Of a stretch of 64,000 nt of DNA, positions 47,893-56,288 are shown one piece after another. Location: NCBI RefSeq assembly GCF_900474185.1, contig NZ_UCNW01000002.1, positions 1-64,000 on the forward strand, read 5' to 3'. Each line of letters starts with the position of its first letter. The first letter of the stretch is position 1. This stretch comes from Synechococcus sp. UW69 (lineage in GTDB: Bacteria; Cyanobacteriota; Cyanobacteriia; PCC-6307; Cyanobiaceae). Both the position numbers and the translations under genes were made by a program. The notes beneath the pieces are model-generated. The model saw only the letters and a program-made list of their open reading frames with translations, ran no database searches and had not been told where the DNA came from.

Positions 47893-48141
47893 TCAGAGCT
47901 CAAACGCGTCGCCCCAGGCCGGCGATGCGAGACGTTTCCATCCCTGGGTCTGCAATGACGCCCAGAGCTGTTCTGCCTCTGCCTTCCGAAGGTGGCGGCG
48001 CTCCTTCAGCAGCGGTGGGCCCTCCGGCATCCGTCGACCTCTGTCGATGAACACCTTTGGCTCGTTGATCCATGCCTTCTGATCACGGTGGAAGCGCCAG
48101 ATCCAATAGCCGTCGCTGTCGATCAACCAGCCTTCCCCCAT
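47893..48141 (-). CDS. DUF1651 protein (82 aa)
   Basis: The pattern GEGWLIDSDGYWIWRFHRD, then FIDRGRRMPEGPPLLKERR and a final helix with LWASLQTQGWKRL is a clear DUF1651 domain. ATG at 48141 preferred to GTG at 48144. A LexA-like box lies 12 bases upstream. Function unknown; damage-induced expression is possible. Confidence 0.82.
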   Translation of the reverse strand: MGEGWLIDSDGYWIWRFHRDQKAWINEPKVFIDRGRRMPEGPPLLKERRHLRKAEAEQLWASLQTQGWKRLASPAWGDAFEL

Positions 48142-48152
48142 CACCGTTATGC

Positions 48153-48168
48153 TAGTACGTCAGTACTA
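48153..48168 (-). promoter_or_regulatory. LexA-like (SOS) box upstream of the DUF1651 gene
   Basis: TAGTACGTCAGTACTA contains AGTAC-GTCA-GTACT, which satisfies the cyanobacterial LexA consensus RGTACNNNDGTWCB. The arms are a perfect 6-bp inverted repeat. It lies just before the start codon of the DUF1651 gene. Confidence 0.55.
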
Positions 48169-48406
48169 ATCGTGCCGGGAAGTGGTTGTCAAGTGCTCCA
48201 ATGTCTCAAGAAACATTCAAAAAGTGGGGGGAGCCCCCTGAGTTCACCCCTTCGGCGATGCATAGAACAACCACTTTGGTGAAGCACTGTTGGTGAAGCG
48301 CTGTTGGTGATCGCGGTGCGCTGAGGGAAGTTGAACGATCGCGGGCTCCAGTGCCCGAATCTCTCTTTCTTTTCTCAGCCTTCAGTTCAAGCGGTTCGTC
48401 CGTAAT

Positions 48407-48607
48407 TCATGGGCTTGCTTCCAGGGCCAGTGCGCTGGCCATTCTTTTTTCTTCAGCCGAAAGAAAATCAGCCCACATCCCGACCAGGAAGCTCAGGGTG
48501 GTTAGAGCGCGCACCTGCTCTTTCGAGCCAGGTGCGGTGTATTTGAAGTCCATAAACATCCGATCGGCCGTTTGTTGCTGTTCCTTGCACCGGGCATCAA
48601 TGGACAT
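48407..48607 (-). CDS. Hypothetical small protein (66 aa)
   Basis: Starts MSIDARCKEQQQTADRMFMD; soluble helical. Follows the 42-residue membrane protein gene by two bases, so it is co-translated with it. Function unknown. Confidence 0.6.
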   Translation of the reverse strand: MSIDARCKEQQQTADRMFMDFKYTAPGSKEQVRALTTLSFLVGMWADFLSAEEKRMASALALEASP

Positions 48608-48609
48608 CT

Positions 48610-48738
48610 TCAGATCCGGGACTGGGACTTTTTGATGACTGGTAGGTCTGTTGGCTGGGCCAGGACGTAAACGACAGCTGCCGAGAGGACTGTTGTTACG
48701 ACAACAACTGCGGCGATGGCGGACGTGTAATCAGTCAC
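48610..48738 (-). CDS. Small membrane protein (42 aa)
   Basis: GTG start; MTDYTSAIAAVVVVTTVLSA forms one membrane helix, then a short basic tail. Two bases separate it from the next gene. Function unknown. Confidence 0.55.
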   Translation of the reverse strand: MTDYTSAIAAVVVVTTVLSAAVVYVLAQPTDLPVIKKSQSRI

Positions 48739-48828
48739 GGGAGCTCAGGCGGCTTGTGTGACGAGGTTAGGAGTTTTGTAACGGAGTGTGAATGAGTGTT
48801 TGTGCTCCCTGCTCTGGGCCTATGCGGC

Positions 48829-49089
48829 CTAACTTTTCGAAGTTGCTTTCTTGTGGATGGCCGTCATCGTGCCGTCCAGCTCCCCAACATCCCGCAAGCC
48901 TTCGGCGCTGAACCAAGCCGCGTTCTCCCAGCTAAACCCTTCTCCGAAGGTGTTGTCTGGCGCCGTGATGTACCAGTGACAATCCACGTCCGGGGTGTCG
49001 ACAGAGCATTGGGACCAATCTGGTTGCCATTGCGGCACCTGCACCCACATCACTGCCGCAAAAACCAGTGAGAACAAGGCTTTCAGCAT
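48829..49089 (-). CDS. Hypothetical secreted protein (86 aa)
   Basis: A signal peptide (about 1-17) is followed by a tryptophan-rich region (VPQWQPDWSQCSVD; CHWYITAPDN) with two cysteines that may pair outside the cytoplasm. ATG start. Function unknown. Confidence 0.65.
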   Translation of the reverse strand: MLKALFSLVFAAVMWVQVPQWQPDWSQCSVDTPDVDCHWYITAPDNTFGEGFSWENAAWFSAEGLRDVGELDGTMTAIHKKATSKS

Positions 49090-49166
49090 GAGGCTTCTGA
49101 GACGGGTGTGAGACCCTAGGCGAATTCGCGTGACGGGCTCGATCCGGTTGGGGCTCTCGGCTTTGC

Positions 49167-49400
49167 TCAGCTGTTGGGAACGATGTGGGTGACCAGGTCG
49201 GCGCAGAACCAGCGGATCGCCCCTGAATCCACATCAGTCACCTGGAACAAGGTCGGAATCCTTGGATCCCTGGCGCCGCCGTCGACGTGAATCACGTCGG
49301 CCATCCACCAGTCGTCGGAGTCGGTGCTGCCGCAGATCACGGTTATTCCTGCTTTGACGGATAGAAAGATTGGCTCCTGGGCTGCGGAGCTGTGGCGCAT
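49167..49400 (-). CDS. DUF3104 protein (77 aa)
   Basis: The pattern IFLSVKAGITVICGSTDSDD, WWMADVIHVDGGARDP and PTLFQVTDVDSG ending ADLVTHIVP matches DUF3104, a small family mostly seen in marine picocyanobacteria. ATG start. Function unknown. Confidence 0.82.
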   Translation of the reverse strand: MRHSSAAQEPIFLSVKAGITVICGSTDSDDWWMADVIHVDGGARDPRIPTLFQVTDVDSGAIRWFCADLVTHIVPNS

Positions 49401-49578
49401 GGGAGAGATTGAGCCCTCAGCAGATATTGTTCCTGGCTAGTTTATTTGTACTATAAAGATAGTGCTGGTGTCTGGGTTGAGGCAATAAGTCGTGGAGCGT
49501 CTCGAATTGAGCTGCGGCGCTGTCTTTTTGGCACGGATCGTCTGATCCAGCTATCAAGCCTTTAGGACCTTCAGAGTC

Positions 49579-49863
49579 ATGGCCTCTTACAACATCAGCA
49601 TCGAGGGTGGGACAAGCTTTTCGTGCCCTGATGACGTCTACATCCTTGATGCGGCTGAAGAAGCCGGTGTCGATCTGCCCTATTCCTGCCGTGCCGGAGC
49701 CTGTTCAACCTGCGCCGGACGCCTGGTGAGTGGATCGGTTGATCAGACCGATCAGAGTTTTCTGGATGATGACCAGATCGGCCAGGGGTTTGCCTTGCTT
49801 TGTGTGAGCTATCCCACCGCTGATTGTGTGATCAAGGCCAACGCCGAAGAGCATCTGTCTTGA
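49579..49863 (+). CDS. petF: Plant-type 2Fe-2S ferredoxin
   Basis: The 94-residue protein carries electrons from photosystem I to NADP reductase and other acceptors. The 2Fe-2S ligands are C37, C42, C45 and C75 in [10 protein letters not shown] and LLCVSYP. Length and charge fit photosynthetic ferredoxins. ATG start. Its stop is adjacent to that of the convergent endonuclease gene. Which of several ferredoxin paralogues it is cannot be told, so the symbol is by family. Confidence 0.93.
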   Translation: MASYNISIEGGTSFSCPDDVYILDAAEEAGVDLPYSCRAGACSTCAGRLVSGSVDQTDQSFLDDDQIGQGFALLCVSYPTADCVIKANAEEHLS

Positions 49864-50517
49864 TCATGGCTTGCGGGTGATCACTGGACGGCGCCGTTTC
49901 GGATAGAGCTCACGGCACATCGAGCAGACGGTTCCGTCGCAGCCCCGTGCCGTGCAGAACTCACGGCCCCAGAAGATGATTTGAAGGTGCAGGCGATTCC
50001 AGTGCTGCTTTGGAAAGAGGCGTTTGAGATCCTGTTCCGTACGCGCAACGTTGCTTCCGTCGCTTAAGCCCCATCGCTGGGCCAGCCGGTGTATGTGGGT
50101 GTCGACGGGGAAAGCAGGAACGCCAAAGGCTTGGGCCATCACCACACTGGCTGTCTTATGTCCCACACCAGGTAGCGCCTCAAGCTCCTCAAAACTCTGG
50201 GGGACATCGCCGTCATAGGCCGTGTCCAGAATCTGCGCGAGGCGACGCACATTTTTGGCCTTGGTCTTGGCCAGCCCGAGCTGACGGATGAAACCGAGGA
50301 TCTGTTGCTCTTCAAGTGCCGCCATGGCTGCTGGGGTGGAGCCCGCGGCAAAAAGCGCCGGTGTGACCTCATTCACTTTCTTGTCGGTGCACTGTGCACT
50401 CAGCAGCACAGCAATCAGCAGCGTGAATGGATCGCTGTGATCCAGGGGAATCGGTGTTTCCGGGTACTGCTCGTTGAGGCGTTGCAAGATCACCTCCACT
50501 CGCTCTGGCCTGCGCAA
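49864..50517 (-). CDS. nth: Endonuclease III
   Basis: The 217-residue base-excision repair glycosylase/AP lyase removes oxidised pyrimidines. The helix-hairpin-helix LPGVGHKTASVVMAQAF supplies the catalytic lysine, and FPVDTHIHRLAQRWGL the catalytic aspartate. Cysteines for a 4Fe-4S cluster follow (CTARGCDGTVCSMC). ATG start, normal length. Confidence 0.95.
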   Translation of the reverse strand: MRRPERVEVILQRLNEQYPETPIPLDHSDPFTLLIAVLLSAQCTDKKVNEVTPALFAAGSTPAAMAALEEQQILGFIRQLGLAKTKAKNVRRLAQILDTAYDGDVPQSFEELEALPGVGHKTASVVMAQAFGVPAFPVDTHIHRLAQRWGLSDGSNVARTEQDLKRLFPKQHWNRLHLQIIFWGREFCTARGCDGTVCSMCRELYPKRRRPVITRKP

Positions 50518-50637
50518 GGGTTCACCGTGGGTTCTGTGATCCTGGCGCGTTTCCTGCCGGCACCGTTCCTTTTGGCGATTGCATCGCTTCGTTGCAGCGT
50601 TTTACGGCCACTGCATCAGTTGCTTTAGGACCGGCCA

Positions 50638-51606
50638 ATGCGATTCTTGAGCAAGCCAAGTCAGTCGTCGTTGAAGCTGTTCGACTTGAAGCGTTCGGCG
50701 GTGGTGTTGCTGGTCATGGTGAGCGTTCTGCTTGTGTCCTGCCGCAACCGAGACCAGGAGCGCGCAACCGATTCGCGGCCGCAGGTGCTCACCACCTTCA
50801 CGGTGCTGGCCGATCTCGCCCGGAATGTGTCTGGTGATCGGTTGCAGGTGGCCTCAATCGTCAAGCCTGGCGCTGAAATTCACGGCTACCAACCCACCCC
50901 CAGTGATATCGAGCGAGCCAGCAAGGCAGATCTGATTGTGGAGAACGGACTGGGTCTGGAGTTGTGGGCCCGGCGCTTCACCGCCGCAGCTGGGGATGTG
51001 CCCACGATCACACTCTCGGACGGCATGGATCCTCTGCTCATTGCAGAAGATGCCTATGCGGGGAAACCCAATCCCCATGCCTGGATGTCACCCCAGCGCG
51101 CCATGCTTTATGTGGATCATCTGCAGCGGGCTTTTACACAACTCGATCCAGCGGGTGCAGAGGTCTACGCCGCCAATGCGGCGGCCTACAAGGCCAAGCT
51201 TCAGGCTCTTGATGATGAATTGCGGAAGGCGATTGCTGCGCTTCCTTCACAGCAACGTTTGCTGGTGAGTTGCGAAGGTGCCTTCACGTATCTGGCCGCT
51301 GACTATGGGCTTGAGGAGGCGTATCTCTGGCCGGTGAATGCTGAAAGCCAGATCACCCCAAAACGCATGGCACGGTTGATCGACACCGTGCGAGAGCGAC
51401 AGGTTCCGACCATCTTTTGTGAAAGCACCGTGAGTGATAAAGCCCAACGGGAAGTGGCGGCTGCTGCAGGTGCCAGATTCGGCGGCACTTTTTATGTGGA
51501 TTCACTCTCATCCCCGGAAGGGCCAGCGCCCACCCTGTTGGACCTGCAACGGCACAATGTGGGTCTAATTCGCAAGGGCCTGGACCTGTCCGAGAGCAAC
51601 CGCTGA
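50638..51606 (+). CDS. mntC: Manganese ABC transporter substrate-binding lipoprotein
   Basis: The 322-residue protein captures Mn2+ outside the membrane and passes it to the permease. A lipobox ends at C35 (LLVSC). The cluster A-I metal ligands are H82 (AEIHGYQP), H147 (NPHAWM), E213 (SCEGAF) and D288 (YVDSL). There is no His-rich loop as in ZnuA, so manganese is favoured over zinc. The last base overlaps the start of the ATPase gene by one. Confidence 0.85.
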   Translation: MRFLSKPSQSSLKLFDLKRSAVVLLVMVSVLLVSCRNRDQERATDSRPQVLTTFTVLADLARNVSGDRLQVASIVKPGAEIHGYQPTPSDIERASKADLIVENGLGLELWARRFTAAAGDVPTITLSDGMDPLLIAEDAYAGKPNPHAWMSPQRAMLYVDHLQRAFTQLDPAGAEVYAANAAAYKAKLQALDDELRKAIAALPSQQRLLVSCEGAFTYLAADYGLEEAYLWPVNAESQITPKRMARLIDTVRERQVPTIFCESTVSDKAQREVAAAAGARFGGTFYVDSLSSPEGPAPTLLDLQRHNVGLIRKGLDLSESNR

Positions 51607-52361
51607 TGCGTATCGAGGCCGACCAGCTCTGTGTTGACTACAACGGCACTGTTGCCCTGTACGACGCCAGCCTGCATCTCCCCGCGGGTTGCATCTGTGG
51701 TCTGGTGGGGATGAATGGTGCGGGGAAGTCGACGTTCTTCAAAGCCCTGACTGGGTTTGTTCGCCCCTCGCGTGGCCGGATTCGGATCAACGGCAGCAGT
51801 GTCGCTGATGCTCAGCGCCATCAATCGGTGGCTTACGTCCCCCAGAGTGAGGGTGTGGATGCCCAGTTCCCAGTGTCGGTTTGGGACGTGGTGATGATGG
51901 GCCGTTACGGCTCGATGAATCTGCTGCGGATTCCCCGCAGCTCGGATCGCGTGGCCGTACGGGATGCCCTGACTCGGGTCGATCTGCTCGATCTGGCGGA
52001 GCGTCCTCTCGGCACCCTTTCGGGTGGACAGCGCAAGCGCACGTTTCTGGCGCGTGCGATCGCCCAGCGCGCTGATGTGCTGCTGCTGGACGAGCCGTTC
52101 AATGGGGTTGATGTTCGAACTGAGCAGCTGATGGCTCAGCTGTTTCTTCAGTTCCGGGATGAAGGCCGCACGATTTTGATCTCCACCCATGACCTGGGCC
52201 ACGTCCGTGATTTTTGCGACCTGGTCGTTTTGATCAATAAGACCGTCCTCGCCTATGGGGAAACCTCGGAGGTGTTCACTCCTGAGAACCTCGCCTTGAC
52301 CTTCGGGGGAGTGCCGCCGGATCTGCTCACCGGAAACAGCTCCCCCGAAGAGGCGTTCTGA
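51606..52361 (+). CDS. mntA: Manganese ABC transporter ATP-binding protein
   Basis: The 251-residue ATPase powers the transporter. Walker A is GMNGAGKST near residue 38, the signature LSGGQRKR near 138 and Walker B VLLLDEP near 158. It overlaps the substrate-binding gene by one base. The permease gene does not follow directly: an opposing acyltransferase gene lies between. Confidence 0.9.
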   Translation: MRIEADQLCVDYNGTVALYDASLHLPAGCICGLVGMNGAGKSTFFKALTGFVRPSRGRIRINGSSVADAQRHQSVAYVPQSEGVDAQFPVSVWDVVMMGRYGSMNLLRIPRSSDRVAVRDALTRVDLLDLAERPLGTLSGGQRKRTFLARAIAQRADVLLLDEPFNGVDVRTEQLMAQLFLQFRDEGRTILISTHDLGHVRDFCDLVVLINKTVLAYGETSEVFTPENLALTFGGVPPDLLTGNSSPEEAF

Positions 52362-52397
52362 TTGAAGACCTCGCGTTTTAATCGCTGGTGAGCAGTG

Positions 52398-53732
52398 TTA
52401 AGCAGCGTCGGGCATGACCTCGATGAGAGCCTGCTCCAGGTCTTGCATGAACAGCTGCATGGACTCGCGTCGGTTCCTGAGGTAACCGTTCAGTCTTGGT
52501 CTGACCGGTAAAGCTCGCCCAAGACGCAGTTCCACGCGCTGTGGTCCGAGGCTCGGCTGCCCTTTCCAAGGCTTGTCTTCGATCCAGCCAATCGCCTCTT
52601 CCACCAGAAGCAACATTTCAGCAAAGCGGTCAAAGTCAGAGCGATCGCTGATGTAGTGACCACTCACGCTGGTGAAATGCTCCACCAGTCGCATGCGTGT
52701 GAGTTGGAGATCGGCTTCCCGAGCCTCCCAGTCCGCCAGACTTCGCTCCAGGGGAGGGAGCTGATCAACACCGTCCCTGTAGATCCGATCCCATGCGGCT
52801 TGTTCGATCCGTCGGCAACGCTCCTGCAGATTGCCAACGGCACGCAAGGCGAAATGGGCTTCGGCTTTGGCCAGGCCATGCAGGCGATAGGCCCCAATCC
52901 GTTCGCTGAAAGACTTTTCTGGATCTGGCTTCAGCCGCTCAAGTTGCTCAAGGGCTTTGAGCAGATTCATACCGATCTGAATCAGCCGTTCTCGTCGGGT
53001 TGTCTCGGGATTCCCTTGGTAGGCGGCGGCGTTGGGAATGCCCAGGTGGCGTTCCAGGGCATTCAACCGAGCATCGAGGGCCCCCCAGTTGTGCTTCCTC
53101 CAGCTGTACTGAATCCCCACAGGCAACACCTCCAGTTGCCTTGAGTCGCCTGCTTTCTCCAGATCCTCAGCAGCCCAGAAGGCCAGTTGGGCGACCCCCG
53201 GTTCCAAGGGAGCCATCTCACCGGAGAGATTGTTCGTCGCTCCTTCCGGTGCCACCACCAGGGGGTAGCGCCCCTGAACGAGAGCCGCACGCGCCTGGGC
53301 GAGGGCCGGGCGGTCCAACCGGCCGCGATGGATCGCGATGCCGCCACTGCGTTGCAGCAGCCAACCGATCACCGGGCCAGCCCAGATCGGAATGCCGCGG
53401 TCGTAGAGAAACCGCAGCTGGATGGGGCGTGCCAGTTGCAGATGGTGTTGCCGTGCCGCTCTGGGTGCACGGTTCCAGAACAGATCCGCCAGCACCAGCG
53501 GATCGCGTGTACTGGGGTGGCGGAACGCAATCAGCAGATTGCAGGCTCCCGACTGCTGTGCTGCAAAGGCTCTTGCCAGACCCTCTGACGCATCGCTACT
53601 GCTGATTTCCAGCCCTTGACTGCGGAAGAGCAAGGGCAGCACCCAGCTGACCACGTCCTGAACGATCCGGCTGGCGCGGGTGGGCAGCCGGCGCAAAGCA
53701 GGACGAGCGTTCTGGGTGGAGGCGCGGGGCAT
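52398..53732 (-). CDS. PlsC-type acyltransferase (444 aa)
   Basis: The acyltransferase motif H72PSTRD77 (HxxxxD) and VVAPEGATNN (the later PEG motif) mark a glycerolipid acyltransferase, which moves an acyl chain to a lysophospholipid or similar acceptor. A long C-terminal helical region (about 250-444) is unusual for plain PlsC. It is transcribed against the manganese transporter genes and sits between the ATPase and permease. Acceptor unknown. Confidence 0.82.
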   Translation of the reverse strand: MPRASTQNARPALRRLPTRASRIVQDVVSWVLPLLFRSQGLEISSSDASEGLARAFAAQQSGACNLLIAFRHPSTRDPLVLADLFWNRAPRAARQHHLQLARPIQLRFLYDRGIPIWAGPVIGWLLQRSGGIAIHRGRLDRPALAQARAALVQGRYPLVVAPEGATNNLSGEMAPLEPGVAQLAFWAAEDLEKAGDSRQLEVLPVGIQYSWRKHNWGALDARLNALERHLGIPNAAAYQGNPETTRRERLIQIGMNLLKALEQLERLKPDPEKSFSERIGAYRLHGLAKAEAHFALRAVGNLQERCRRIEQAAWDRIYRDGVDQLPPLERSLADWEAREADLQLTRMRLVEHFTSVSGHYISDRSDFDRFAEMLLLVEEAIGWIEDKPWKGQPSLGPQRVELRLGRALPVRPRLNGYLRNRRESMQLFMQDLEQALIEVMPDAA

Positions 53733-53764
53733 CGAACCGGCTGCAGCGCGCCCATACTGATCCG

Positions 53765-54589
53765 ATGGAGCTCTTGCTGGAACCCCTCAGTCACGCCTTC
53801 ATGGTCAAGGCGCTAATGATCAGTGCCCTGGTTGGGGGCGTTTGTGGGCTGTTGTCCTGCTTCATGACTCTGAAGGGATGGGCGCTGATGGGCGATGCCG
53901 TCTCCCATGCCGTCCTTCCCGGCGTTGTGGTTGCCTACGCCCTTGGCCTGCCCTTTTCACTGGGGGCGTTCGTCTTCGGTGTCGGTTCTGTTGCTGCCAT
54001 CGGCTTTGTTAAGCAAAAGTCGCGGGTGAAGGAAGACACCGTCATCGGCCTTGTCTTCACCGGTTTCTTCGCCCTGGGTCTGGTGCTCATTTCGAAGACC
54101 CGCAGCAACATCGATCTAACCCACATCCTGTTCGGCAATGTCTTGGGCATCTCGGCCGGGGATGTGCGCCAGACCCTTGTGATTTCCGCTCTAGTTCTGG
54201 GGTTATTGCTGCTGTTCCGCCGGGATCTCATGCTCTTCTGCTTTGACCCCACCCATGCCCGATCCATTGGGATCAACACCGGACTCCTGCACTACATGCT
54301 GCTGGGGCTTCTTTCCCTGGCCGCTGTCGCCGGCTTACAAACCGTAGGCATCATCTTGGTGGTGGCCATGCTGGTGACCCCCGGTGCCACGGCTTACCTG
54401 CTCACCGATCGCTTTGACCGGATGACGCTTCTGGCGGTGAGCAGCAGCATTCTCTCCAGCGTTCTGGGGGTGTTCATCAGCTACTGGACCGACAGTTCCA
54501 CCGCCGGTTGCATCGTGTTGGTGCAGACCGCACAGTTCATTCTTGCCTTCCTCCTGGCCCCTGGGCAGGGGGTGCTCCGGCGTCTCTGA
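53765..54589 (+). CDS. mntB: Manganese ABC transporter permease
   Basis: The 274-residue protein has eight or nine membrane helices of the ABC-3 family: MKGWALMGDAVSHAVLPGVV-like helix 2 segment (LKGWALMGDAVSHAVLPGVV) and the cytosolic GLVFTGFFALG region. It forms the channel for Mn2+ import. It is separated from its partners by the opposing acyltransferase gene, so it has its own promoter in the 32-base gap or is carried through by read-through. Confidence 0.88.
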   Translation: MELLLEPLSHAFMVKALMISALVGGVCGLLSCFMTLKGWALMGDAVSHAVLPGVVVAYALGLPFSLGAFVFGVGSVAAIGFVKQKSRVKEDTVIGLVFTGFFALGLVLISKTRSNIDLTHILFGNVLGISAGDVRQTLVISALVLGLLLLFRRDLMLFCFDPTHARSIGINTGLLHYMLLGLLSLAAVAGLQTVGIILVVAMLVTPGATAYLLTDRFDRMTLLAVSSSILSSVLGVFISYWTDSSTAGCIVLVQTAQFILAFLLAPGQGVLRRL

Positions 54590-54597
54590 TCGGTTGA

Positions 54598-54753
54598 TCA
54601 GTGGTCGTCGTCGTCCCAGTCGTAGATGTCGTTGAACCGCTGGACGCCGGCTTCACGGAAGTGAAACTCCTCCATGGCAGGCCCGTGCCTGGAGGTCGCT
54701 TCCGTTGAACCAGCTTGGTCCCACGGCTCGCGGTAATCCTGATCGTCCTGCAT
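54598..54753 (-). CDS. Hypothetical acidic small protein (51 aa)
   Basis: Starts MQDDQDYREPWDQAGSTEAT and ends in an aspartate run (YDWDDDDH). ATG at 54753 chosen. It follows the next upstream small gene by 13 bases, likely one transcript. Function unknown. Confidence 0.6.
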   Translation of the reverse strand: MQDDQDYREPWDQAGSTEATSRHGPAMEEFHFREAGVQRFNDIYDWDDDDH

Positions 54754-54766
54754 TGTGCGGGACGAT

Positions 54767-54967
54767 TCAGGAGGCTTCGGCGTCATCCCATTTGGCTTTG
54801 CCATCCAGCAGTTCGATCAGCTCCTGCAGCCTGCCCATGGTGACGCGCACATCGGCACCGTCGGGAAGGACACCATCGGCCACCACGTTGTAGTGGTCAC
54901 GGCACTGGTTGCGCAGCTCCTGGAGGCGTTTTTTGGTGATGGTCTTTTTCTGTTCTGCCGTTGCCAT
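54767..54967 (-). CDS. Hypothetical small helical protein (66 aa)
   Basis: Starts MATAEQKKTITKKRLQELRN; a basic helix then VVADGVLPDGADVRVTMGRL. ATG at 54967 preferred over an upstream start. Soluble; function unknown. Confidence 0.65.
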   Translation of the reverse strand: MATAEQKKTITKKRLQELRNQCRDHYNVVADGVLPDGADVRVTMGRLQELIELLDGKAKWDDAEAS

Positions 54968-55022
54968 GGCGGGTGCAGGTACTGGCACTCATCCCTAGCA
55001 GAGCAGGGTGCTGCTTTTGGGA

Positions 55023-55214
55023 CTACCCGGGAAGGACCTGGCGAAACCCATTGGCTTCGACCACGTTGAGCGGGGTCTTGAACAGCTCACTCAACGCGGT
55101 CGGCCGCAGCTTTTCACGGGGACTGCCGTCGCCCACGATGGTTCCCTGGGTCAGAAACAGCACGCGTTGCATCTCCGGAACGATGGTGTCCACCCGGTGG
55201 GTGACTTGAACCAC
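55023..55214 (-). pseudogene. C-terminal fragment of an ABC transporter ATPase gene
   Basis: The 63 codons match the end of the intact ATPase at 60503-61297: VVQVTHRVDTIVPEMQRV is shared, and both end GFRQVLPG. At the DNA level a stretch of about 47 bases from TGCATCTCCGGAACG to ACTTGAACCAC is identical in the two. The fragment lacks Walker A, the signature and Walker B, so it is not a working ATPase. The identity breaks off abruptly at about 55215. Confidence 0.85.
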
Positions 55215-55242
55215 CGGACTGGTCTATGTGCCTATGAGGTCC

Positions 55243-55383
55243 TCATAACACCTTTGCTGAAAAGTCGTTCTCGGGGTTGGTGCCGTTGGCAGAATCCAAT
55301 TCGTTGACAAAGTGTTGATAACAATCTGGGAACCGCGTTGACAACGCTCCCACGTCTAATTGCTCCAGCACAATCGGCCCCAT
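55243..55383 (-). CDS. Hypothetical small protein (46 aa), coupled
   Basis: Starts MGPIVLEQLDVGALSTRFPD at an ATG that overlaps the stop of the preceding 46-codon gene (TGATG). Soluble, acidic. Lies next to the truncated ATPase at the left edge of the island-like region. No family recognised. Confidence 0.5.
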   Translation of the reverse strand: MGPIVLEQLDVGALSTRFPDCYQHFVNELDSANGTNPENDFSAKVL

Positions 55384-55523
55384 CAGTCCTTGCTCGTGCT
55401 GGTCATATGAGCCAATAGCAGACGCAGAGTGATTACCAGGCTCTCGGGGTGGCCGCAGCTCAGTTCCTCAAGCCAGGGGCCATTCAACTTTTCCAGCTCT
55501 GCCAAGAAATGAAGACAAGTCAT
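55383..55523 (-). CDS. Hypothetical small protein (46 aa), coupled
   Basis: Starts MTCLHFLAELEKLNGPWLEE; helical, leucine-rich. Its stop overlaps the next start by one base. Island location. No family recognised. Confidence 0.5.
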   Translation of the reverse strand: MTCLHFLAELEKLNGPWLEELSCGHPESLVITLRLLLAHMTSTSKD

Positions 55524-55965
55524 TCGACGTGAGACTTGGCGGCCTCAGGCATCGGCGCTAACTCTTAAGTCTTCAATTTGGCGAGGGTGCTTTCCAGGCT
55601 CAATTCCATGCTGAACAAAGACCGCGCCACTAATCCCCCGCAGGAGAAGCCCCGTGGTGAGGTATGGCTGCTACTCCATCCCCCTTCCTGGTCGTCGCTT
55701 ACTCCGACGAGCTGATTAAGCCGTCCAGGTTGGATGCTGTCTGAGCAAAGACGGCCTCTCTCAAAGAACAACTCTCTGGCAGAAATAGCGATTCCGTTGA
55801 GGTTGCAGTACCAGGCAGCTCCATTTGTGCTGGTTATGCACGCAGTACCTTTGCGAATTCGGTGATTCGGCTGATCCGACGTTTGAGCTGGTGAGCTCCC
55901 AGAAACGTTCAATCCGACCGCTGAGTGGTGTTGTCTTTCCATTGACTGTTGTCTTGCCTGGACTC
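55524..55965. other. Island stretch without a convincing gene
   Basis: About 440 bases. A 125-codon minus-strand frame (55565-55942) has a plausible C-terminal half but no supported start and no recognisable domain, so it was not called. Confidence 0.4.
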
Positions 55966-56205
55966 CTACGCCGCTTTTTGGCTCCGCCGATGTTCCCTCA
56001 GCGTGAGAAACAGCGCACGCGGATCGCTGTAACGCTCCGGCAGGGCCTGGTGAAGCCGGTCAAGTCGTCGCCAGCAAACGCTTTCGCGGGCCGCTGCCTC
56101 CTTCACATCATCAGCCACCAGATATTCCATGGCACGCGCGTAAACCTCTCCTGTGTCCTGCAGTTCAGCGATGGAGGAGTCATGGGTGAAGGTGATTGTT
56201 TCCAT
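55966..56205 (-). CDS. Hypothetical protein, paralogue of 57406-57642 (79 aa)
   Basis: The C-terminal half ESVCWRRLDRLHQALPERYS matches MFCWHRLQLLHRSLPKQYKS in the other copy. Helical, soluble. ATG start. A CCCCCA-NN-TGGGGT element lies 59 bases upstream. Function unknown. Confidence 0.65.
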   Translation of the reverse strand: METITFTHDSSIAELQDTGEVYARAMEYLVADDVKEAAARESVCWRRLDRLHQALPERYSDPRALFLTLREHRRSQKAA

Positions 56206-56263
56206 CTCTACTTGATGTCAATTGACGCCCACCATTGAGTATTGGGCGGGGCATTGATCTCTA

Positions 56264-56277
56264 CCCCCATTTGGGGT
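56264..56277 (-). promoter_or_regulatory. CCCCCA-NN-TGGGGT palindromic element
   Basis: One-mismatch copy of the element at 21408, 21442 and 36757. It is 59 bases before the start of 55966-56205, between that gene and the end of the LuxR regulator gene. Confidence 0.45.
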
Positions 56278-56288
56278 GATTCATCCGG

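Noticed and set aside
55565-55942. 125-codon frame in the island
   Set aside because: Possible C-terminal half, but no supported start or domain.
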